DNA of 64,000 nt from contig CM072868.1 in assembly GCA_036937835.1 (NCBI GenBank), forward strand, positions 12,086,001 to 12,150,000. Reading direction: 5' to 3'. The notes beneath the pieces were generated by a model that was not told the DNA's origin, ran no database searches, and was given only the letters and a program-made list of their open reading frames with translations. The position numbers and the translations under genes are program-made. The number at the start of each line of letters is the position of its first letter. Positions within the stretch are counted from its first letter, which is position 1. This document shows, piece after piece, positions 42,001 to 57,100 of this stretch. The DNA is from Pampus argenteus. Taxonomy: Eukaryota; Chordata; Actinopteri; Scombriformes; Stromateidae.

Positions 42001-43713
42001 AACTGATACACATATTATAATTTACTGCTCTGTCGGTTGGCAGCAACATTTGGCCCATGTGATGTCTTCGTCTTTCTTTCTGTTGGTCTCTGACACACAA
42101 ACACACACACACACTAAAGTGTTTTTGGTGAATAGCTGCACCACTCAGGCACAAAGATGTCTATATATGGTGTGAGAAGGGCAGAGGAAAACAATGATGT
42201 AAACCTGGTTCTTTGAGTCTTAGTGTTTCTTGGCAAATTGGTATTTCTGTTTTACCTTCACAGATCACTGTCACTTTAACAGAGAGGTAAGTTGCAGTTA
42301 GTCTGTGTACTTAGTTTTCATACTTAGAATAAGACGTACAGTAAAGTGCAGCTACACACAAAAGGGGTAAACACAGGAGTTGAGAGGATCAGATTTGTGT
42401 GTGTGTGTGTGTGTCTTCCAGTGCAAAATGACTCATTGGCTCAGTCAAGGTAGAGATAAGCACATTTTACAAAAGTATCATCTGCAAAAAATGTGTTTTA
42501 GTGGTAACGTGGCCGGTCTGATCTTGTCTTTGAAGCTCTGAACTTCTCATTATTGCACAACTGCAATTTTCAGCAAAAAACAAAATAAATGTAATTTTTT
42601 AATTTATACTGTACCGAGTAATTTTTTTTCCTGATTAACCAATATGCCAATAAAGACATCATCAATTGAACATTTCCTATTATCTCATTGTCATAATTAT
42701 CCCACATGAAGCAGATTTATTAATAAAAAGAATTAATCTGAAGAGATCATGATGTTTCTGGTGCATTTTTACTTCCCTATTAGATTGCCCACACCAAATC
42801 TGATTAATCTGGAAATATAGTGCACATTTACCTAAAGTTATGTTGGTGATATTTAAGCTTAAACTGGTAACCTACAGAACCTTTTGTAGTTGTAATACGT
42901 ACAGGGACACATTTATAGATTCACACATTTACAGTTCAGTTTGACGTTTTAATCTATTAGAAAAGTTGTGTTTGTGTGTGTGTGTGTGTATGCGTGCACA
43001 TTGCATAACATTATAAAGTGCACATCTATCCATTTAATCTAGTGAGCATTTCTATATGTGATAAAGTGTCAGTGACAGTCAGCCAGTCAGATGGGACTCA
43101 CTCGCTGATGTGAAAGGTGGCTCAGCAATAATGAGACACAGATGGTAGTGGTATGTCTATACAAACACTCACTCATAATACAAACCACATGCACATATAC
43201 ACGCTGCTTGTCCTATGCTCATAAATATATATATTGAAACATTTTGTTACAAGGTAATCAATACAACCGTATTGCATTCATATATCATATCTGAATCAGA
43301 CAAAATATAAAATAAATCACCTCAATAGTAACAAATAAAGCCAGCATTTCATTGTGCCTGAAGAATCCATTGGTTTCGACTTCCAGCACACGTCCTGATT
43401 CATCTGCCCACACATACACACACACATACACACAAACAGTGTGAGTGACTCTGTCTGGATAGAGACGGAGAGGAGGTCTGCTGAAGGGGGGAGAAAAAGG
43501 GGGAGGAATGCTGAAGGGGAGAAAGACGGGGAGGAGAGGTGGAAAGCTGCAACTTCAGGGCAATATAGACCACATGCTATGGGAAGGAATGCATGTGTCT
43601 TTGTAGGAAAGGGAAAGAGCAAATGAAAAGAAGAGAGAAGGAGAGAGGAGGAGGTGGAGGAAAGAAGCAAGGAGGGAGGGATCTAAGCGAAGGCTCTGTC
43701 TGAATGAAAGGAG

Positions 43714-43737
43714 CTCTCTCTCTCTCTCTCTCTCTCT
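43714..43737. repeat. (CT)12 tract upstream of hhipl1
   Basis: Twelve CT units followed within about 20 bases by a TATATATGG TATA-like element (about 43752). This places it near a plausible hhipl1 core promoter; the promoter call is inference. Confidence 0.8.
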
Positions 43738-44476
43738 GTCTACTGCTGTCTGTATATATGGCTTCTGTCTGCTGCAGCAAGTGAGCACATGTCCAGAACA
43801 AACACAGCGAGACTCTCCAAGTGACTTCAAACTGGAAGTAAACATTTTGGGGAAACTTTGGCTACATCTGCAATGCTTTTTGTTTTTGTGAGTCTGTGCT
43901 GCTTTCTCAGAAGCTGGATTATTTCTTAGAAAAATGGCTGCTTTTGTGAGGCTTGCTCAGCATCCCAGCAAAGAAATGTGTTCTTGTGAAATTGCCATGT
44001 GATGGACATTGAGCTCCATTATTTGGAAGATTTTTGGAAACCTCTCTTTCAAGAACTTATATTGTGATCTACAGGTGATACTCTGTAAACTGATTGACAA
44101 GGACTGAATCTCTCCACATCAACAGGACCAACCTCCACCCACCAACTGGACAGCTACACTGCACCACCATAAGGATTCACTGGACTGGGATCAGTTTAAA
44201 CCTATTTGACTTTATTTACGCACATCATAAGAGCAGCTTGAAGGGCGATGTATGGGTTGATAATTTAACATATGATTGTCTGGAACAGCATAGATCAAAT
44301 GGGGACTCATTGAATCTAACTTTGTTTCTTGCTTGTAGGGGTGTACCATGTACATTTATCTCTTCTTGTACGTTTGTGGTTTTTATTACCAACTACCTTG
44401 ACATATCACATACACTGATTTACTGGAGTAGCGCCAAACTACCCTGAACTCAAAGATAAAAGCTTCAACTTGAAAC

Positions 44477-47400
44477 ATGACCCTACAGACCTGTGCTTTC
44501 GTTCCCCATCACATCTCGGTGCACACCTTCCTCCCTCACCTCCTCCTCCCCATCCTGGTCTTGCTCCTCCAGGCCTGGCGAGGGAGCTGTCACCCCCAGT
44601 GTTTGGACTACAAGCCTCCATTTGAGCCCCGTGAGCCATTAGTCTTCTGTAAGGAGTATTCAAAGTTTGGATGCTGTGATTTGGAAAAAGATGAGGGGAT
44701 ATCACTCAGGTTTTACTCCATCATGGAAAACTTTGACCATTCAGGGTTCGTCATCTGTGGCAAGTTCATACGCAGCATCCTTTGCCAGGTAAGAGAAGCA
44801 CTGAATTACTTTACTAGCTGTGGGAATACTGAAGGAATACTATTTGGTATTAATTTCATTGTATTAAGTGACTCTCATAAACTTAATGAAGCAAAATGGA
44901 AATCAAATCACAATCACCAGTCCCAGATTTCTTGAGTCTCCCACACAAACTGTACATTTGACTAACTGCAGATGTTTGCTGACTCAACTGGGAAACCTGG
45001 TTTTGACATTCACTGTGTTACACCAAGACAATTACAGTGTGCACATTTACAGTAGTTTATATGGTTTCCACAGCATTTATTCCATGTATTTATGTTGTCA
45101 TATAATATTTATATTTCAGTGGGCACTAAATATCTATCGTTTCTGTCTAATTCCAAGATAAACTGTGTTGTGGTTGTTATATGAGTAGAAACCTAACCTG
45201 AACACAGTAAAGTAACCAGCAAAACATGTGGTTTGATGGAAGACATCTGCTAGGCAGCAGTTACTCATGCTTGCTTGGAAAACTAAACTGCAGTCTTAAC
45301 CAGTGCATATGTGGTTTTTTTATTAGGTTGAGCATGTTATTGAGCATGAACCTAACAAGTCAAATGATACGTGTTTTTTGGAATAAAGAACATGAACTGA
45401 CAATTTGATCGACCAGAAGAAAGACACATTTATATGATAATAAAAGAACACTACATTATTAACCCATTAGTAACCCTGCAAAATACATGTATTTGAATGT
45501 TTTGGACATTTGCTATTAAGTGTAACCCAAATCCTTACTTGTGGATGGGAAAACCCAATGACATTATCCCTGAGTTAGTTAAAAAGTAACAGCTTCTCAA
45601 AAACACAAGAGATTTATATTCATAAGGCTTGTATGTCTTTAAAAAAATAATGAGTCATACTGCGTTAGTCTGACAAAACATTTTTAACCATTCTCCTAAT
45701 TGTATCAGTGATAAATAAGCATTTACAAATGCTGACATTTCCTGAGTGAGATTGTAAGATTGCTAAAGTTTCTTTCCTGAACTCTCTAATCTTAGATCCC
45801 AGTGCTGAACTCCCTACTGGCAGCGTAACCCCTGAGGCCCACTCACAATGATTGTGCAATTTGATGCTGACTTTGCAACTCAGACACTAACTACGTGCAG
45901 AATTTAAGTGCAAATTAAATGATGCTGCACGAATTTGGCTTGGCATGTATATATATATATATATATATTACATCTTAGTTCTACACAAGCCAAAGTTACT
46001 CATTTTGTTAAAAAGCACTTTGAGAGAACAGCGAAGAAAACAAACTGCACACAGTTTATTACATCATACACTCCGTTAAGACAGTGACAGAGACAAATCC
46101 TCTGCTCCGAAAATAAAGTTTCTATCATTATAGTAATTACAGTTTTACAGTGGCTCTTTCCCAGCAGTGCAGGCTGTGTCACGTATGACTCACAGCAGTT
46201 GGTCAAGCTTTAGTAAGATACAGCCTGAGCTTGGAACAATGAGAAGAGAAGGGTTTATTTTATTACTTGCAAAACTACTCTTTTAGAGAAGGTGTGTAAA
46301 ATAAACTGCTATTTTTTACACTATATACTATATATTTTTTATATATATAATATATATATAATTTCTGGAAATGTCATGTTTGAAGACTTTTGTTCAGATT
46401 TGTTTTTATCTAACTCCTCAGATTTACTAAAGAAGACCCACTCTGTGGTTGTCAACTCCAAAGTTAATGGTTTGAAGTTAAAAGAGGCCCTTGAGGTGGT
46501 CAAGTTACCCCACTGCCAGGGTACTTATCCTAGGTAAACCCACCACACAGAGGCCCTCTGTCGCAGCACTGCTGGAGCTTCCTGGCACTGATATCAGTGA
46601 GACATAGAAAAGAGACACATACATACACGCAGACAGACAGACAGACAGACAGATAAAGAGGCAGACAGACACATAGACAGAGAGAGAGTATGTGTGTGTG
46701 TGTGTGTGTGTGTGTGTTAGGGGGTTAGGAGAGTCATCATCCCTGAGCTTAACTGATCAAACAAACAACCATTTCCTCCTCTGGCAGGGGAACAGGATAT
46801 ATCATGTTCCTGCTGGAGAGGAACAGAGAGTGGTAGAGAGGAGGAAAAGCATGAGATTGTGAGAAAAAGATGTGCATAAAAGCAGTGAAATAGTTATTTT
46901 TTTGTGCAGCCGAATCTGCAGTCTGACAGTGTGTGTTGTTGTTATCACGTCTTTTGAGAGTAGATTCAATAAAACAGACAAAACCCACCCAAAGCTCGTT
47001 AAAATACATTTAGTGAGCACTTAACAGAACTGCAAAACTGAAATTGAAGGAATTGTTTCTCCTGTTGCATTTTTATTAAACAGTGCAGCCATGTTTCTTC
47101 ACACTTGACAGTTGCAGATATTCACCAGCACATTAATGAACAACAAATCTCAAAGCACACAGATGATATGACAATCGGCCTTTTTTTCCCTTTTCAATGA
47201 CGAAGAGGCCTGACTGTAACACTCCTCCCTCTGTTTTCCTATTTATCTCACTCTGCCCACCTCTCATTGTCTGTCTCCTTTTCTTTCTTTCTTGTGGTCC
47301 CGTCCAGGTCCAGTTTCCCACATTTGCCAGCCATCTGTTTGCCACGACTCTTCTCTGTCTCAATTACAATAAAACATAACCACATAGGACCAGTCAATGC

Positions 47401-48831
47401 AGCACACATGACAGCAAGAAGGATATTTTATTTCATAGTTAAGTTTGAGTCTCAGTCTATTCTGAACTGTGCAGTGTAACCAACAAATTATAGTCATTTT
47501 AAGTGGCTGCCTTAGTTAGTATAACAGATGTTAGCACTTACATGCATTTATCCTCCCTCTATGATAGTAGGAGTCAAAATAAGACTCAGAACAATGGCTA
47601 GTTTTCCAATTTCAGTGAGTTAAACAAGAGATCTGAAAGCAGCTGATGGATCAATGTTGACATAAACCAGTGCTGAGCAAGCATCCGATGACTCAAATAA
47701 AGTTCTCTATATTTTACACTTTTATTGTACTCTTTCCCCAGTAATCAAATCCTACCAGGCACTTTGAGGAAAAAAAACATCTGCATGACTCTTACTTGAA
47801 ATACAGCATCCTAATAGTATAAAGGATAAATCAAGCTTCCAGCTGCTCCACAACCACAGCTTGCTTCAGAAACTGCTTTCATCAACAATTCCTGCAGCTC
47901 AGACTGAACACAGCTTTTGTTTTCTCCTGTAGAGAAAAAAGTTGTTTCCCAGGCAGATCTCTGATCTCTGGCTAGAAAATGTACTTTCATGTTCTTTAAA
48001 CAAAGATTATCTGTTGCAGCTTTTTTGTGTCCGTTATGATTTATTCATGGCTTTGAGATGTAGTTCATTTTGGTGTCCACTGAGGTGGAACAGAAAGTGA
48101 AGTTATATGAGGAGAAGTCAAGTCAAGACATTCATAATTAAACCATTTGATAAGTTTCATGGGCCCCCAAGAAAAAGGAAGCCCTACCAAGAATTAATAT
48201 AACACTATGTGCACTGTGAACATGTTGGGCCTCATGCAAGAACATTTTCAAGTGTGTTCACCTTGTGAAGACAGACAGAGACTATCTATCTACCTGTTTA
48301 GGACACATTCGACAGGTCCACTCATAAATTCTGTTTGTATCTAAGAAAAAATTATGATGTATAAATTAGTATGATGGATGAATGCCAGAAATGTTCTTAA
48401 ATCCTGTTAAATAATGCAACAAATTATTTAAATCATGTGTGGGTCTAAGTGCGTTAGACCTACTGCCACCAAGACAGAGAATCGCTCAGTTTCTTGCCAT
48501 AACATGAAAACTTTATTGCCTTATAATGAAGTTTGTTACAATGATAATGTTTTCTTATAATAGTATGTGTCTTTATTGCAGCCAGTCACACAACCACATT
48601 TTTTACTATTTTATTTAAAATCTAAAATACTCTTAAATCTGCTTTCTATAAATGAACTGTCAAGGACATGATCTGTATAAGTGGGGGATATAACCATGGT
48701 AACACACACGCGTATCAGCAAATAACTTACATGGATTTTTCCCAAAACAATCAGACAGTGGAAAGCACTTTAATTAACAAGAAATCATAATAAAAAGCAG
48801 CAATGGGCTGCATAGTTTGCATTATGTAATG

Positions 48832-48870
<39 letters not shown>

Positions 48871-51149
48871 TACACGCGCGCGCATACACAGACACACACA
48901 CACAGACACACTTCCTTTTGAGTTTCTGTTTCTGTTTCTGTTTCTGTACTGTATCAATAATTAATAATATGTCACAGTTAATGGGCCTTTTTGAGCTTGA
49001 CGTGTAAAGAAATTAAATTGGAAATTATTTATATGCAGTCGCTCCAGGTACAAGCACACACACACACACACACACACACACCTTGCCTGTGTTGGTATTT
49101 GTGCATTTTTGTTTGCAGATGTATATATTTGATACCACTCAGTGTTGACTGCATGCTACAATTAGACACACTGAGTCACTTTGTCACAGATGTCAGCATT
49201 TATACAAAGATCTGTATCTTCTCTATCTAAAATCTGGCATTTACCATTGCTACTTTTCCTTCATTTCAATACTGCTGGCACACACATAACTGACACCGCA
49301 CTTAATTTAATAAGTAATCGTGCAGTTTGTGCATTGGGCTCTGTTTCCTGGGGATCATTGGTTTGGCTGATCTGGCACTGAGAGAAAAAGCACTACTTGA
49401 CCACATGATGGTTTTGTATGTTGTGCTTCCTTATGCCTGCATCTCACCATTCTGGGTGTGGACAGTGTGGTTGTGACTTAATAACTGACTGGACCTTTGT
49501 AGGATCCATTTATACAGCACTCTGACACACACACACACACACAGGCTGTATATAACTCAGTCCAGACCAATCGCTGGTGAGCAGCTGTGGTTGAATGAAT
49601 TCCCACATTCTCTATTTGTGTAATCCATTTGATTTGAAGCTGCACTTAACAGTATTTTTGCTTACAATAGAAAAAAATAATACTCTTATGCTTTAAAGGG
49701 CATTTTAGCTTCTTTCAGGCAATTGTTTTGATTTAATGGCATTTAACTTCACTGTTTGGTTCACTCTCACTGCTCTCACGGTGTCATTTCCAGATGCAGC
49801 AAGCAGCTGTTTTCACTGAATGAGTGCTGATAAACCCACAAGTTAACTGGTGAACATAGTGGACGTTTTAGCCAGATATTTGGTTACTTGTAGTTGGATC
49901 ACTTTTAAAAGCCAAAAATAAGCAGTACAGTATACCACAAAACAACAGTGTTTATGTTAAAGTTGTCTGTTGGCAGAACCACAAAGCATGGAGGAGGAAG
50001 GCGGGGTAGTTAAATGAGTCACCAAAACTTCAGCTGTTCATTTAGTTCCAAGTTGTTTTTGTTCTTAAACAAAACCTTAAGTGATTTCACGTTGTATGTG
50101 TAGTTCTGGAGGACATAGACAATTGGCGTATGTTGTTGTTTAATTTGGGGGATTTGTTACCAGTATCCATGCATCTCCTGTAAAGTCAAATTTCATATTC
50201 GTCCATGTAACAGTTAGTTATTAAATCAGTCTTTCTTTTCTTGTGCAGGAGTGTTCTCCATATGCTGCCCACCTGTATGACGCTGAAGATGCAAACACAC
50301 CTATGCGGCTGCTGCCCGGGCTGTGCGGTGATTACTGCAATGACTACTGGCTGCAGTGCCGATACACTCTCAGCCTCCTCCTGGAGGACCTGGGGAGCCC
50401 GCAGGAGTTTGCAAACCTGACTGCTGTGATAGAGGAAGATCAAAGAAAGTTCTGTAACTTTCTGGAGCTGAAGGACAAACAGTACTGCTACCCTAATGTA
50501 CTGACAAATACAGGTGTGTTGTTGTATATGTTCAGCAGCAGGCACACACACACCTGTGCATGTAAACATGAGGTATAGTGAGGATGAGCTAGAATATAAA
50601 ATATAAAACACTTGTACAAACAACAAACATGAACAAGAACGATGTTAACTCAACTATAATTTCATCATAATTATTTAGAAAACAAGACAAAGATTGAAAA
50701 CAGAAACAAACATCTGTACAATGTGTGATACTCAATCTCCCTTTCTTGTGGCTACTATTCTCTGATCCATTTGCAGAATTAAACGCTAACCTGGGCTTGG
50801 TTCGCGAGGATCCCGAAGGCTGTCTGGAGTTATGCTTGCAGGAGGTTGCAAACGGGCTCCGTAACCCTGTGGCGATGATCCACGCAGATGACGGAAGTCA
50901 CCGCTTCTTTGTTGCGGAGCAGCTGGGCTACGTGTGGGTGTATCTGGCCAACGGTTCCAGGATTGACCGTCCTTTCCTCAACCTCACACGGGCTGTCCTT
51001 ACGTCACCGTGGGCTGGAGACGAGAGAGGGTTTCTCTGCATAGCCCTGCACCCAAGGTTCATACAGGTTCTTCAGTAGTTCTCAGTGGAAAAGGTTCACT
51101 GTATCTACAGTTGTATGCAAAGGTTTGGCCACCACTTGACAATAAATAT

Positions 51150-51191
<42 letters not shown>

Positions 51192-54100
51192 TTATTTTTT
51201 AATTGAATTTATTGGCCAAATTTTGCATATAACTGTATGTGTAACGTATGACTTGGACATTTACATGTTGCTGCTCTTTTGTACATAGGTTTACCACAGT
51301 CAGAAAAGCCTACGTGTACTACTCTGTGTCTGTCAAGAAGGAGGAGAGGATACGTATCAGCGAGTTCACACTGTCAGCACATGATGATAACCAGCTGGAT
51401 CACTCCTCTGAGAGGTGAGGGAGGAGGGTCAGAATCAGAAGAAAAAGATCTGAATACATGATCTTGCTCTGTTCAAGTGTGTTTGCACGTTCTGCATCTT
51501 GTGCATGTAACATGTGTCTGATTCATCCTCCTCTTATCCGTCTTGTGCTGTAGGACCATCCTAGAGGTGGTAGAGCCAGCATCCAATCATAATGGAGGTC
51601 AGCTTCTGTTTGGCCATGACGGGTATCTATACATCTTCATTGGAGATGGCGGCCGGGCTGGGGACCCTTTTGGGAAGTTTGGCAACTCACAGAACAAGTG
51701 AGTATATTTGAACAATTATAACTGAATAATGACAAAAATCTTGACTTCACAAAGCCTCACATCATATTCCTGAGTGTTGTTGTAACAAAACACATCATGG
51801 TACAGCCAGCCCGAATATACCTATCGTGCGGTGAGGTCTGAAAAGATTTTCCTTGTAACTGTTTAAAAATTATATTTCTTTCAAAACCTTGAGCTTATAT
51901 GTCATTAAAAATGATTTACATAGACAGGATAAACACACCCTTTTGATCGCTCTATTGAAAAAGAAGGTGGCCTTCACTTCAAACTTTAACAACTTCCTTG
52001 ATGCTGTTGAGATTTTGGCTACATAAACGTATATTAACAAAATGCCTAAGTCTAGTTAGAGCAGGCAGAAAACCAACACGTTCTGCCAAGAATGAGTTTC
52101 AGTTCCAATAAAGTCTAGTTTAAAGAAAAAGACCAAAATTATGTAGAAGATAAACTTCAAAATGTGGACCTTCAGTAGCATGATAGTGTTTTAAATACTC
52201 TTCCTCTTATGAAAACTCATGTAACCTGATGATGCCCCTGGGATGGAAACCCTCTTATATTTCCACATTATTACTTTGAAATAATTAGTAATTTAAAAAA
52301 AAAAGTAATTTGTGTGCAAAAATGATCAGAAAGATGTTTTCTTGGTAACTGCCAGGCTCTGTAGAACTCTTATTTACTGAGGTTTTTGGTATATATTTTT
52401 CAAAAATTGACTTAACTTGATGTCCTGTTTCTTGCTCTTATAATTTAAGATTTAAAAATGAAAGTATTGCCTACATTAGTATTAGGTGTCAGTCAACAGA
52501 TGTCAGTGAGAGATGTAACAAAGTTTAAAAGTCAAGTAGATGCACGATGTGTTTATGCCAAGAGTAGAGCACACATAGCTTATAAAAGTAGCTTTTATTG
52601 CCCTTTACTGCGTTGTTAAACTTTATTACTCACCTCTTAAACCACAAGTGTTACATAATAATTTAGCAAAGCTGTATCATAAGACAGTATGTGTATATTT
52701 CTATATGTTTGAATAAAAGCACAATGTGCGAGTGCTGAACACGATAAGTGAATGCTGTTATGCATTTCCATCTATATTAAAGCTTTCCTCTTCATTACAC
52801 ACAACAAACATTCAGCTATAAAAATTCTGATCAACCTTATAGTGTCATAAATGTTAATTGCTGCCAATGGAGAAAAAAGGTAGGAGGTGTAAACATAACT
52901 GCTCACCTGTGTTGTACACATTGCACATACTCCAACAACGTCTCACTTGAATGTTACGTCATGGACTGTGAGGATGACATGAAGTCCTACTAGCAGCAGA
53001 TTAATCAAAAATATTTCATGACAATTGTAGTATACGCGAGATGGTACACTGACACTTCCTCTCCAGACAGCCATAGTTTAGCTGTTCCTGAGGGGTTTTG
53101 TTGACATGCAGTATTAGCTGTTCTGGGAATGAGGGAGGATACACCCTGCCAAGTCTAATATTGACACTACACATTGTGGGCCGCCAAACACTGGTATGTG
53201 GAGGAGAGAGAAAATGGGGGATGGGATTGGAAAGAGAGCGAAAAAAGAGGTATAAGAAGCAGTGATGGCTCTTGTGCATTAAAACCACAGGAGGCAGACT
53301 GGGACCAGCTGTTCATTTAGAGGGGACGTGAAAAGAACAGAAGAAGAAAAGAGCCCCATGATAAAAGCACATAAGGACAGAATGAATGATAACTGTAGGG
53401 ATGTTGGATGGGGAGGACGAGGTTTGGATGAGGGAACAGGCATTTTAATAACAAGATGTGAGTAAAAGTACTGGAAGTAGGATGAAAAATGAAAAAGCAA
53501 AGAAGGTGCAATCCAGAGGTAGATGAAGGAGTTTTGTGCAAGTAGAAAAAGATGGAGTGGGACATTAGAAACAGACACTGAAGTGACGAAAAAAAACACA
53601 AAGCCATTATGTTCCTGCCTTGTTACATATTTGCCCCACTCAGTCTTTCTCCACGGTCTTTCTATTTTGTAAAGATCAACCCTTCTTGGCAAGGCACTGC
53701 GTGTTGATGTCAACAACAATGATGATGGCGCTCCGTACAGCATTCCCTCAGACAACCCGTTTCTAGGAGAGAGGGCGACACGGCCAGGTAGGAAGTCCCT
53801 TACACTGTCCCTATATTCACAACTGCTGTAAAATAATTACAATATGCTAGTTGGTATTTAACATGAACTGTACATTTCATATGAACGGCATAAATGTAAT
53901 TTAGACCTTATAGTAGCTTTTTCTGAATATGACAACATCTAAATGTATTTATTTCATTCATTCTTTGTTTGGTCCCTGTAATTGTTCCCTTGCAGAGATT
54001 TATGCTTATGGAGTGCGTAACATGTGGCGTTGCTCTATTGACCGCGGTGACACGGCTACAGGCCAAGGCCGAGGCAGGATGTTCTGTGGTGACGTTGGCC

Positions 54101-57100
54101 AGAACAAATACGAGGAGGTGGACCTCATTGTTAAAGGTATATTGACTTTTTTTTTTTTTATCATGTAGGAAAATTTCACTTTTAAAAAAGATTTGACCTT
54201 TTAGTATGAATACATCTATAGGACTTTTTTTCACATCTCCCAAAAGAAATGATTCATCCTTGAATGAAATTGCTGCTTGTATCTTTTTGTTCCCAAGTCA
54301 AAATAAAACTGTTCTTTAAAAAAAACAAAAAAAAACAAAACAAACCAAAACAATACAGAGACTAGTTAAATATCAGTTTACTTCCTAACAATTAAAGCAA
54401 ATGGAGTTAAGTTATGTACAATTCCATGAAGGGCAAACATTAAAATAAACATCTAATTACTGCTTGTGGAGCTTAACCAATACTTCTTTCTTCTGAGTCC
54501 GAAAGCCCAACAATAGGAAACAACTCTATTTAGAAGTACTATACTAATAACTACTAATACTGAAGCTTTGCCCTGCAAAAGGTTTCACTAACTATGTCAA
54601 CACGTGTTTAAAGGAGGCAACTATGGATGGAGGGCCAAAGAAGGCTTCAGCTGCTACGATCGCAAACTCTGTCAGAACTCATCTCTAGGTGAGTTGACAC
54701 AAATATATATATACAGTATATAAATCCTTTTTTGTCCAAATCTGATCCAAACTGTATTTCCTATCCAGTGTACAGTATGTTTCTATAGAGAAGTATAAAT
54801 ATACATGTAACGTGTTGTTCTGTGCCTGTGTCTTTGTAGACGATGTCTTGCCTATCTTTGCCTATCCTCACAAGTTGGGCAAGTCAGTGACGGGAGGATA
54901 CATCTACAGAGGCTGCCAGATGCCCAACCTCAATGGGCTCTACATATTTGGGGATTTCATGAGTGGGTGTGTGTTTCTGCTTTTTTCTAAAATCGGAAAT
55001 AGAATAGAATTTGGGGGAAACACAAATACTTTCTGTTTTTATGGATATGTGTGACTATTTGTGCTTATGTGTGTATCTTTGTGTTTTTACCTAGGCGTCT
55101 GATGTCTTTGAAGGAGAATGTCACTACAGGTGAATGGCAGTACAATGAGATCTGTATGGGAAGAGACCAGACCTGCAGGTTCCCCAAACTTATCAACAGT
55201 TACTATAAATACATCATCTCTTTTGCTGAGGATGAGGCAGGTAATGACCCTGTGTATGTGTGTGTGGCGAGGTGTATCTCATCCCTTCCTCTGAAAGTGC
55301 GCTGGATAACATACATTCAGTAACCTGTTTTTTTCCTTCTCTCTCTTCTTTCCTGCTTCTTTTATCCCTCCTCTCTTTTCTTGCTTTTTCTCCTGTCCAT
55401 ACACATTGTAAATACACCCCTTTCCACCCTCTAACTTTCTTTCTGCCTCGCTCTCTCCCTCCGCCCTCCTCTCTTATAGGTGAGCTGTATTTTTTAGCCA
55501 CTGGTGCTCCAAGTGCAACAGCCAGAGCAGGGATCATCTATAAGATAGTGGATCCTTCCAGGTAATCATTGTAACACAGGTTTAGGTATCACTGAAGAAA
55601 ATGTATTCCAAAAGAAAAGAACCACCTTTAAACTAACTAGTACTATGATTGGACTTTCTCTTCATGTTAGCAATAAACTAATATTGTATATATATTATAT
55701 ATTTACCAGTCTAGCACTAGTTAAAGTAGAATAGCCGTTCTTAGAATATAGAAAACATATAATAGGTTTCATGTGCGTGCTAAATGTTTCTCTCCTGAAC
55801 ACCCAGGCGAGCGCCACCAGGTAAATGCAAAGTCAAGCCTTCCCCAGTCAAGATAAAAGGAAAGCTGATTCACTTCCACCCCAAACAAGGTAAAATAAAT
55901 CTTTAAAAGAACGTTTCTTTCTTTAGCTTTTGTTTCACTTTTCATCAGTCCATGTTTCTACTTTGGGTTTTTTGGTGTGTTTTATTAGAGTTCAGTGATT
56001 TGTATTTTTTTTACCCACTCTCCTATAAATGCACACTGAAGCCAGCCTTTACTCATCTCCAATATGTAGCTAAATATTCGATATATACTGTAAGTCTGGA
56101 TTGTGAAGGGAGGTTGTTCTGTCACTGTACAAGTTTAGATTTAGACCTCATGTCATAAAAAACATCTTTATTCCTTCTTTTCCTGCAGAGTTTGTAATAA
56201 ACAAGAAGCCGACTACCACGCCTATCCCCACGACAACCACAAGTACAACGACAAGAAAAACGACAACGAGAAGAACTACGCCACCCCCACCTACAAGAAA
56301 AACAGCGGTACCACCAACAACAGCAACGACAACAACGAGAACAGTACAGACAACAAGAAAAACGGCGAGAAAGACGCCATCGCCAACAATAAAAACGACA
56401 ACAATAAAAACAACAGCGGCAACAATAAAACCAACAACTGTCAAGACGACCATGGCAACAACTCCCGCCACAACCACACCCACTGGTAGGCTTACTAGTG
56501 CACCTGTTTACCAAACCAGGTCCACTGTTAACCCAGCCACTACGTCCACTGTTAGGACTAACATCCGTAGACCAGTGCACACCTTGAACCGAGGACAGGC
56601 CAACAGTGTCAGACCAGGTCATCTCTTCCTCTGCGCTCTACATTTGCTTTATATTTTAACACACTAATTACTAAATTAACATTTTCCAACTCTTAAGGGT
56701 TTATTTTTAAATGTAATATTCTTTAAAATTTACTTTCCTGTGATGATTACCACAAATTACTATACTGTAAATACATGTTTTGATACAATCACATTGAAAC
56801 ACTTTCAGTCATTTACACAGAAGTTTCATGCTGGCCTTCGATGCTGCTATCGTTAGTTGCAGATAAGCAAGAAAATAATTTATATCAATACACTATATAA
56901 CATATGAAATAATTTAATAGTTTGTCAGATAAAGACTAAGGAGGTTTACTTGAAGTACTGCTTGAACTGGGGCATTTTTTCTATTTAATTTTTCACTTTT
57001 TGGTCTGTATATCAGTTTGATGTATATCAGGGTTAAATCTGGCTAATATAGCATCATATATTTTTTTTGTAAAAAGGCAGGAACCTGAATAGGGAAAATA

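Noticed and set aside
43317..43845. Ser/Leu/Pro-rich minus-strand frames upstream of hhipl1
   Set aside because: They lie over GGAGA/CT-rich low-complexity DNA and show no codon or domain evidence.
44094..44447. 117-codon frame just upstream of the hhipl1 ATG as a long uORF
   Set aside because: It begins at TTG rather than ATG and the translation shows no recognisable feature.
46629..49081. Tandem short repeats as a possible CRISPR-like array
   Set aside because: The units are simple microsatellites without spacers, in an intron of a vertebrate gene.
53279..53755. 158-codon minus-strand open frame
   Set aside because: It overlaps hhipl1 exon 6 and intron, has low-complexity F/S/L-rich translation and no domain or splice support.
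56122..56622. 166-codon Cys/Arg-rich minus-strand open frame
   Set aside because: It is the antisense shadow of the Thr-rich hhipl1 exon; ACN codons on the plus strand force open frames on the other strand.
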